Below are positions 23,375 to 29,530 of a DNA stretch of 29,530 nt, in pieces. Under the pieces are notes generated by a model, which searched no databases, was not told the DNA's origin, and worked only from the letters and a program-made list of their open reading frames with translations. Both the position numbers and the translations under genes were made by a program. The DNA comes from an uncultured Oscillospiraceae bacterium (GTDB lineage Bacteria; Bacillota; Clostridia; Oscillospirales; Oscillospiraceae), in contig CAKTMW010000021.1 of the NCBI GenBank assembly GCA_934574095.1, forward strand, positions 1 through 29,530. Direction: 5' to 3'. Numbering within the stretch: position 1 is the first letter of the stretch; each line of letters starts with the position of its first letter.

Positions 23375-23419
23375 CGTAAAAAAGAGGCCGACGCCGCACA
23401 AAGCGGCATCGGCCTCTTT
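23375..23419 (-). terminator. Terminator of groES-groEL
   Basis: 17-bp stem AAAGAGGCCGACGCCGC (23381-23397) / GCGGCATCGGCCTCTTT (23403-23419). The single non-Watson-Crick position is a G-U pair in minus-strand RNA but a C-A mismatch in plus-strand RNA, and a T run follows on the minus strand, so it is oriented for groEL. It lies about 100 nt beyond the groEL stop and directly ahead of the gdpP promoter. Confidence 0.92.
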
Positions 23420-23521
23420 CCTATACGATCTGAACAGGCGCAGTCTCTGGTGTAACCGGGGTGTAAATCGGGATGATCTCTTCTCACAAAGCCAGAGATC
23501 GCAGGCATTTGCGGCGCGTTA

Positions 23522-25276
<1,755 letters not shown>

Positions 25277-25335
25277 TTAGCCGCCCTGGGCGGCGTCACC
25301 AGTGACCGATGTCAACTGGTGAGGGGGATATATAA

Positions 25336-25360
25336 GGGGGATTTCATCCCCCTTATAAGA
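25336..25360 (-). promoter_or_regulatory. Hairpin just after the groES stop
   Basis: On the minus strand AAGGGGG and CCCCCTT enclose ATGAAAT, followed by ATATATCC. It may act as a processing or partial termination site within groES-groEL. Confidence 0.45.
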
Positions 25361-25361
25361 A

Positions 25362-25646
25362 TCACTCCACGATCGCCAGAATGTCGCCCTGCTTGACGAT
25401 GATGTACTCCACCTCGTCCAGCATGACCTTGGTTCCGGCATACTTGTCGGTAATGACCTTGTCGCCGGGCTTCACGGACATGGTAACGGTCTTGCCGTCC
25501 ACGGTGCCGCCGGGGCCTACCGCGATCACCTCTGCCACAGAGGGCTTCTCCTTGGCGCTTCCGGTCAGGATGATGCCACCCTTGGTGGTCTCCTCGGCCT
25601 CGGTCATCTTCAGCACCACACGGTCAGCAAGCGGTGTCAGCTTCAT
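25362..25646 (-). CDS. groS: Co-chaperonin GroES
   Basis: 94 aa. LTPLADRVVLKMTEAEETTKGGIIL with the mobile loop region, then VIAVGPGG and VKPGDKVITDKYAGTKVMLDEVEYIIVKQGDILAI, all typical. It forms the heptameric lid of GroEL. ATG at 25644-25646 follows AAGGAGGCAACCAACT. First gene of the heat-shock operon. Confidence 0.99.
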   Translation of the reverse strand: MKLTPLADRVVLKMTEAEETTKGGIILTGSAKEKPSVAEVIAVGPGGTVDGKTVTMSVKPGDKVITDKYAGTKVMLDEVEYIIVKQGDILAIVE

Positions 25647-25692
25647 AGTTGGTTGCCTCCTTATATGTTTTATTTCATTACGAAAACAGATT

Positions 25693-25729
25693 CAGCGTTA
25701 GCACTCGATTCCTTTGAGTGCTAACGCTG
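25693..25729. promoter_or_regulatory. CIRCE operator (HrcA binding site)
   Basis: Exact consensus TTAGCACTC (25698-25706), 9-nt spacer, GAGTGCTAA (25716-25724). The arms extend a further 5 bp each (CAGCG/CGCTG), giving 14-bp arms. It sits immediately downstream of the -10 box, around the start point, so HrcA would block transcription of groES-groEL until heat or protein stress. Confidence 0.98.
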
Positions 25730-25732
25730 ATA

Positions 25733-25760
25733 ATCATACCACACTTTTCCTGAATTTCAA
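25733..25760 (-). promoter_or_regulatory. Promoter of groES-groEL
   Basis: Minus strand TTGAAA (25760-25755), 16-nt spacer, TATGAT (25738-25733) with TG upstream of the -10 (TGGTATGAT). A SigA-type promoter, as expected for a CIRCE-regulated operon. Confidence 0.85.
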
Positions 25761-25820
25761 GGGGGAAAATGCAAATATCATAAAAAATTCACAAACGAAG
25801 CACAAAGCCTCGGAATGACA

Positions 25821-25906
25821 GCGTAGGGGAGGGGCTCTGCCCCTCCTGCCGTTCAACGACAGTACTATTGTAAACCGAACGGGTGGGGTAGAACCCCGCC
25901 CCTACG
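25821..25906. repeat. Complete family A element between the DagK gene and groES
   Basis: Left hairpin GCGTAGGGGAGGGGCTCTGC from 25821 and right hairpin GGTGGGGTAGAACCCCGCCC ending in CCTACGG by 25906, with about 34 nt between. Its GTAGGGG ends point outwards. A CGGAATGACAG remnant at 25811 resembles the end of family B. Confidence 0.75.
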
Positions 25907-25936
25907 GAAATTTGAAACCGCAAGACTTTTCGCCCG

Positions 25937-26863
25937 TTATCTCGCCGTGGCGTTGCAGGAGCAGCCCTCCGGGCCGAAGAAATTCAGCTTCTTGTCGCTC
26001 ATGCGGATGGTCACATCGCTGTTGGTCACGCACTCGCCGTCCAGGCAGGTGACGATGTCCGGTTTCTCCGAATGGATATGCACCACCTGCGGCGTGGAGC
26101 AGTGGGCATACTCCGGAAACTTACGGTATTCGCCCTTGGAATACGGCCCCACGAACTTGGCGAAGGTGACGCGGCTGACCTTTTTCACCACCAGCGTATT
26201 CAGCACACCGTCATCCATCCGGGCCTCGGCCACCGGCATGAAGCCGCCGCCGTAGTACCGGCCGTTGCACACCGCCACCAGCGAATAGTTGCCCTCCACG
26301 GCTACGCCGTCCAGCTCCACTGTCCAGTGGGAGCCGATGCCCTTGAACAGGAAGTTCACCGCCAGCGAGGCGATGTAGCTGGCCTTGCCGTCCAGCAGCG
26401 GACTTTCGCTGTATTTATGTACGTCGGCGGCCACACGGGCGTCGATACCGGAGCAGGCAATGGTCAGGGCGATGCGTCCGTTCACGTCGATGGCGTCCAT
26501 GGGGAACTGCGGGCCGTCCCACAGGTTCTCCGCGTCCTCGAACTGGGCGGCGGCGCTGCCGAAGTTCTTCAGGAAGTCGTTGCCGGTGCCCACGGGGATC
26601 ACGGTCATGGCGGCGTTGTCGTAGCCGATGATGCCGTTGGCCACCTCGTTGACGGTGCCGTCGCCGCCGCAGGCATAGAACCGCAGCTCGTCCCCGGTCT
26701 GGCACAGCTTGCGGGCCAGCTCGGTGGCGTGGCCCTGATTCTTGGTGAGGATGCACTGCACCTCCTGCCCATGCTTCTCCCGCAGGGCTTCCGCCATGTC
26801 GTAGATGCGCTGCCGGCTGTCATGTTTTCCGGCATTGGGATTGATAATAAAAACGTGCTTCAC
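25937..26863 (-). CDS. Diacylglycerol/lipid kinase family protein (DagK/YegS-like)
   Basis: 308 aa. The family ATP-binding signature GGDGTVNEVANGI is at about residues 65-77, preceded by IINPNAGK at the N-terminus and followed by IPVGTGNDFLKNFG; the C-terminal beta domain includes LDGECV. Members phosphorylate diacylglycerol or related lipids at the inner membrane face. DagK versus a broader YegS/BmrU role cannot be settled here. The start is GTG at 26861-26863 with GGAGGG 8 nt upstream. The C-terminus is unusually Cys-rich (GCSCNATAR). Monocistronic, with its own extended -10 promoter. Confidence 0.93.
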   Translation of the reverse strand: MKHVFIINPNAGKHDSRQRIYDMAEALREKHGQEVQCILTKNQGHATELARKLCQTGDELRFYACGGDGTVNEVANGIIGYDNAAMTVIPVGTGNDFLKNFGSAAAQFEDAENLWDGPQFPMDAIDVNGRIALTIACSGIDARVAADVHKYSESPLLDGKASYIASLAVNFLFKGIGSHWTVELDGVAVEGNYSLVAVCNGRYYGGGFMPVAEARMDDGVLNTLVVKKVSRVTFAKFVGPYSKGEYRKFPEYAHCSTPQVVHIHSEKPDIVTCLDGECVTNSDVTIRMSDKKLNFFGPEGCSCNATAR

Positions 26864-26893
26864 AGTAGCATCCCTCCGCAGAGTGTTTTTTAT

Positions 26894-26902
26894 ATTGTAT
26901 CA
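26894..26902 (-). promoter_or_regulatory. Extended -10 promoter of the lipid kinase gene
   Basis: Minus strand TGATACAAT (TG-n-TACAAT) 30 nt upstream of the GTG start; no good -35 at the standard distance. Confidence 0.5.
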
Positions 26903-26986
26903 GCGCTGTGGGAAATTGGATGAACAAACCTTTAATTTTGCATCGACGGTTATCGTAATATCACAGAGGCATTGGACTCGAATCCC

Positions 26987-27104
26987 GGCCCCCTCTGAGA
27001 GGGGGCTGTCGAGCGAAGCGAGACTGGGGGAGAGAATAAAATGCTTCCATTCTCTCCCTCCGTCATGACCTTCGGTCATGCCACCTCCCTCACAGAGGGA
27101 GGCT
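26987..27104. repeat. Inverted-repeat element with about 50-bp arms (family D)
   Basis: Left arm from 26987 (GGCCCCCTCTGAGAGGGGGC, then a GTCGAGCGAAGCGAGAC hairpin, then TGGGGGAGAGA) pairs imperfectly with the right arm ending at 27103 (TCTCTCCCTCCG, a GCATGACCGAAGGTCATG-type hairpin, CCTCCCTCACAGAGGGAGGC). About 15 nt lie between arms. No coding capacity. The layout recalls a REP/MITE class that I believe is widespread in Ruminococcaceae/Oscillospiraceae. Confidence 0.78.
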
Positions 27105-27120
27105 TTGGACGTGTGCCGCA

Positions 27121-28239
27121 TCACACTTTGTTGCCATACATGAACACATCGCACTTGATCATGCCATTATAGAGTTTCCGCTTCTTGGTGGCCTGCTGGC
27201 CGAAGGTGCGCTCGAACTCCGTATGGCTGGAAAGCACCAGTGTGCGCCAGCCCTCCGGCAAACGCCGCCACACCTTGCCGAACTCCCGGTACAGCTCCTC
27301 CGCTTCCTGCTTTTCCATCAGGCGCTGGCCGTAGGGCGGGTTGGTCACCAGCTGGCCGTAGGGGCTGTTCCGGTGGAAGGTGCGCATGTCCGCCACCTCG
27401 AACCGGATATCCTCCGCCACACCGGCCTTGTGGGCGTTGGAGCGGGCGATGGCCACCGCCTGAGGGTCTACGTCGCCGCCCCAAATGTCGTAGCTGCCGT
27501 GGAACTCCTTGTCCCGTGCCTCGTCCTTGGCCTGCTGCCAGCTATTGCCGGGCACAAACCCCCACTGCTCTGCGTCAAAGGCCCGGTTCAGGCCCGGCGC
27601 ACGGTTGCGGGCGATCAGCGCCGCCTCGATGGGGATGGTGCCGCTGCCGCAGAAGGGGTCGCAGAAGGGATCGCGGCCCCGGTAGCGGCTCAGCTGCACC
27701 AGCGCCGCCGCCAGTGTCTCCCGCAGCGGCGCTTCCACGCCTACGGCCCGGTAGCCCCGCTTGAACAGACCCTCGCCGCTGGCGTCCAGCGTCAACAGCA
27801 CCTGATCCTTGAAGATGGCGAAGCGCACCTGATACTTGGCGCCGGTCTCCGGGAACTGCTCCAGATGATAGGCGGACTTCATCCGCTCCACCATGGCCTT
27901 TTTGATGATGCTCTGGCAGGCGGGGACGGCGTGGAGCTGGGAGGAGATGGAGTACCCCTTCACCGGGAAGGCCGCGTCACGGGGCAGATAGTCCTCCCAC
28001 GCCACGGCGCGGGTGCCCTGAAACAGCTCCTCGAAGCTGCGGGCGGGGAAATCCGCCAGCACCAGCATCACCCGCGCGCCGCAGCGCAGGTTGATGTTCA
28101 GCCGGGCGCAGTCGGCCAGCGTGCCGCGGCACAGGACGCGGCCGTTCTCCGCCTTCACGTCCTGTAAGCCCAGCCGTTTGCACTCATCACTCACCAGCTT
28201 TTCCAGTCCCAGCAGACAGGGGATCACATATGTATACAT
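27121..28239 (-). CDS. THUMP-domain class I SAM-dependent rRNA methyltransferase (RlmL/YcbY N-domain type)
   Basis: 372 aa from ATG at 28237-28239 with GAGGT 6 nt upstream; the open frame further up crosses the promoter. N-terminal ferredoxin-like/THUMP part begins YTYVIPCLLGLEKLVSDECKRLGL. The methyltransferase domain has DPFCGSGTIPIEAALIARNRAPG for SAM binding and the N2-guanine/N6-adenine type motif NPPYGQR. Clostridial homologues are annotated as 23S rRNA guanine-N2 methyltransferases (G2445-like); the exact target is inferred. A promoter lies at 28274-28302. Confidence 0.93.
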   Translation of the reverse strand: MYTYVIPCLLGLEKLVSDECKRLGLQDVKAENGRVLCRGTLADCARLNINLRCGARVMLVLADFPARSFEELFQGTRAVAWEDYLPRDAAFPVKGYSISSQLHAVPACQSIIKKAMVERMKSAYHLEQFPETGAKYQVRFAIFKDQVLLTLDASGEGLFKRGYRAVGVEAPLRETLAAALVQLSRYRGRDPFCDPFCGSGTIPIEAALIARNRAPGLNRAFDAEQWGFVPGNSWQQAKDEARDKEFHGSYDIWGGDVDPQAVAIARSNAHKAGVAEDIRFEVADMRTFHRNSPYGQLVTNPPYGQRLMEKQEAEELYREFGKVWRRLPEGWRTLVLSSHTEFERTFGQQATKKRKLYNGMIKCDVFMYGNKV

Positions 28240-28273
28240 CACGTTACCTCGAAAAATGTCATATATAAATATC

Positions 28274-28302
28274 AGTATACCGGACTCTGCGTAAAAGCGC
28301 AA
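28274..28302 (-). promoter_or_regulatory. Promoter of the rRNA methyltransferase gene
   Basis: Minus strand TTGCGC (28302-28297), exact 17-nt spacer, TATACT (28279-28274), about 35 nt upstream of the ATG. Confidence 0.65.
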
Positions 28303-28348
28303 GGCAAACGGCAAAAAAATAACAGTGGAAGAATCGCCGCCCATCGTG

Positions 28349-28354
28349 TATAAT
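28349..28354 (+). promoter_or_regulatory. -10 box of a promoter candidate for the HTH-NfeD gene
   Basis: Perfect TATAAT. The -35 is weak (GTGGAA/TGGAAG at 17-18 nt). It would give a leader of about 145 nt that contains the inverted repeats of 28364-28445. A second candidate, extended -10 TGGTACACT at 28467-28475, lies closer to the gene with TTGATA too far upstream. Confidence 0.45.
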
Positions 28355-28363
28355 AGAAAGTAC

Positions 28364-28445
28364 CCCGAAATCACGGCCTTACAGGCCATGTAAACTTCAG
28401 GTTGCGCGAAAATTTCGGGCAAAACGGCAAACGCAACTTGAAGTT
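28364..28445 (+). promoter_or_regulatory. Interlocked inverted repeats upstream of the HTH-NfeD gene
   Basis: Pair 1: CCCGAAAT (28364-28371) with ATTTCGGG (28412-28419). Pair 2: AACTTCAGGTTGCG (28393-28406) with CGCAACTTGAAGTT (28432-28445), 14 bp with one G-U. The 5' arm of pair 2 is inside the loop of pair 1 and the 3' arm outside, so in RNA they form a pseudoknot or are alternatives. A GGCC/GGCC hairpin (28376-28388) sits in the first loop. In DNA, AACTTCAGGTT and AACTTGAAGTT (28435-28445) are two near-palindromic 11-mers, like XRE operators. Confidence 0.5.
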
Positions 28446-28505
28446 GATAGACATTTCCGGAATGTATGGTACACTATCGGCAGAAAGAAACGGAGGAAGC
28501 AGAGA

Positions 28506-29333
28506 ATGTCCTTTGGAGAGCAGCTACAGGAGGTGCGGCGGAGCAACGGCATGACGCAGGAGCAGTTTGCCGAGGCGTTACAGGTGTCCCGTCAGGCGGT
28601 GAGCCGGTGGGAGTCGGGCCGCAGCTACCCGGAGGTGGATAAGATCCTCTATATCTGCAACCGCTACGGCGTGTCCATCGGCACACTGTTTGCCGAGGAG
28701 AATCCCACTCCCGACAGCGGCAGGCCCCAGCCGCCTCAGACGGCGGCCCAGCCGCCCAGGGACAGCCTGTTCACCTCGCTGGATTCTTTCATCACCAACT
28801 TATCCCCCAAAAGCAAGTGGATCGGCATGGGCATTCTGGTGGGCGTGGCGCTGCTGGCGTTGCTGATCGGCCTGTGCCTGAAAGGAGGAAGCGGAGACAT
28901 GTCAACGATCATATGGATCGCCGCCATCGTCATCTTTGGCGTGGTGGAGGCGGCCACGGTAGGACTGGTGTCCATCTGGTTCGTCATCGGCAGTGCGGCA
29001 GGCCTGATCGCCGCCGTGCTGGACGCGCCCATCTGGCTTCAGGTGGTGGTGTTCTTCATCGTGTCCATTGCGGCGCTGATCGCCACGCGGCCGCTGGTGA
29101 GGAAGCTGGGCAGCAAGGGCGGCACCGCTACCAACGCCGACCGGGTGCTGGGCGGCACCGCCCGCGTTACCGAGACCATCGACAACACCATCCCCTCCGG
29201 CGAGGTGTACATCGACGGCAAAACATGGACAGCCCGCAGCGAATCCGGCGCGGTCATCGCCCCGGAGACGCTGGTAAAGGTCATCCGTCTGGAGGGCGTG
29301 AAGCTGTATGTGGACGTTCCCCATAACGTATAA
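28506..29333 (+). CDS. XRE helix-turn-helix domain fused to an NfeD-like membrane protein
   Basis: 275 aa. Residues 1-60 are a Cro/CI HTH (MTQEQFAEALQVSRQAVSRWESG), 66-86 a Pro-rich linker, 104-126 a membrane helix, then residues 132-275 form a complete NfeD protein: membrane helices (about 134-195, with FGVVEAATVGLVSIWFVIGS) and a C-terminal OB-fold domain (VLGGTARVTETID...SGEVYIDGKTWTA...VIRLEGVKLYVD). ATG at 28506 has GGAGGAAG upstream. The junction KGGSGD is encoded by AAAGGAGGAAGCGGAGAC, which is also a strong ribosome site for Met132 (28899), so a separate 144-aa NfeD could be made from the same frame. NfeD partners SPFH proteins, and an SPFH gene follows. Confidence 0.85.
   Translation: MSFGEQLQEVRRSNGMTQEQFAEALQVSRQAVSRWESGRSYPEVDKILYICNRYGVSIGTLFAEENPTPDSGRPQPPQTAAQPPRDSLFTSLDSFITNLSPKSKWIGMGILVGVALLALLIGLCLKGGSGDMSTIIWIAAIVIFGVVEAATVGLVSIWFVIGSAAGLIAAVLDAPIWLQVVVFFIVSIAALIATRPLVRKLGSKGGTATNADRVLGGTARVTETIDNTIPSGEVYIDGKTWTARSESGAVIAPETLVKVIRLEGVKLYVDVPHNV
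28882..28901 (+). promoter_or_regulatory. Internal ribosome binding site and start for a free NfeD product
   Basis: AAGGAGG at 28882-28888 lies 10 nt before the in-frame ATG at 28899, with a second GGAG at 28893-28896. Initiation here would give MSTIIWIAAIVIFG..., which is where ordinary NfeD proteins begin. Confidence 0.6.
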
Positions 29334-29384
29334 AACGCAAGCAGAAATCTGTACATTATTTTAAGAAAATAGGAGGAAAAGAAA

Positions 29385-29530
29385 ATGGGAGGCTATATTG
29401 CGATCGGCGTACTGGTGGTTCTGATCCTGATCCTTGTGGTCAGCAGCATCCACGTGGTACAGCAGTCCAAGGCATTTGTGGTGGAGCGTCTGGGCTCCTT
29501 CAGCGCGGTGTGGGGCAACGGCCTCCACTG
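29385..29530 (+). CDS. SPFH/band-7 domain membrane protein, N-terminal part (cut by window end)
   Basis: ATG at 29385 follows TAGGAGGAAAAGAAA. The 48 visible residues start with a membrane anchor (YIAIGVLVVLILILVVSSI) and continue IHVVQQSKAFVVERLGSFSAVWGNGLHW, the characteristic opening of stomatin/QmcA-type SPFH proteins. These oligomerise in membrane microdomains and commonly pair with an NfeD gene, as here 51 nt upstream. The rest lies outside the window. Confidence 0.88.
   Translation, partial: MGGYIAIGVLVVLILILVVSSIHVVQQSKAFVVERLGSFSAVWGNGLH

Noticed and set aside
28240..28422. A 61-residue N-terminal extension of the rRNA methyltransferase
   Set aside because: It crosses the promoter at 28274-28302 and ignores the ribosome site directly before ATG 28239.

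Overview
The window looks like chromosomal DNA of a high-GC, low-mobility Gram-positive anaerobe of the class Clostridia, most likely Oscillospiraceae (the Oscillibacter/Flavonifractor/Dysosmobacter neighbourhood). This rests on GC-rich codon use, a CIRCE-controlled groES-groEL, the gdpP-rplI-dnaB order, lipoproteins with LAAC/LVAC lipoboxes, an MBOAT/DHHW/DUF4358 locus and GC-rich interspersed hairpin repeats. Genus is not assignable by eye. No phage, transposase, CRISPR array, rRNA or tRNA was seen. Nearly all genes lie on the minus strand.

Layout. 1-1020: end of truB, then ribF and its terminator (+). 1019-1477: small XRE regulator (-) and a 52-aa protein (+), with a palindrome over both promoters. 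1480-2078: about 600 bp of hairpin repeats, no gene. 2079-6510 (-): envelope O-acylation locus, in transcription order DUF4358 lipoprotein, DHHW protein, MBOAT acyltransferase, second DHHW protein. 6707-8377 (-): TauE/SafE permease and PAP2 phosphatase. 8661-8855 (+): orphan 64-aa protein. 8915-13978 (-): complete branched-chain amino acid ABC importer livK-H-M-G-F. 14495-23248 (-): housekeeping block gdpP, rplI, dnaB, tilS, hpt, lepB, ftsH. 23522-25646 (-): groES-groEL with promoter and CIRCE. 25937-26863 (-): DagK-like lipid kinase. 27121-28239 (-): THUMP-type rRNA methyltransferase. 28506-29530 (+): an XRE domain fused in frame to an NfeD membrane protein, followed by the start of an SPFH/band-7 gene cut by the window end.

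How they work together. The block 14495-23248 links c-di-AMP turnover, translation (L9, TilS), replication (DnaB), purine salvage (Hpt), secretion (LepB) and membrane proteolysis (FtsH); its core order is the usual Firmicutes arrangement. The liv genes form one importer with tight overlaps and hairpins after livK that would let the binding protein exceed the permease. The MBOAT and DHHW proteins are the expected membrane and extracytoplasmic halves of an acyl-transfer machine. NfeD plus SPFH is a known membrane-microdomain pair.

No clearly new defence or mobile system was found. The most unusual signals are: the HTH-NfeD fusion with a strong internal ribosome site, downstream of a leader with interlocked inverted repeats; the XRE/52-aa pair with face-to-face promoters sharing a 13-bp-arm palindrome; and several families of structured intergenic repeats, some with compensatory changes, that fill the gaps of essential operons.
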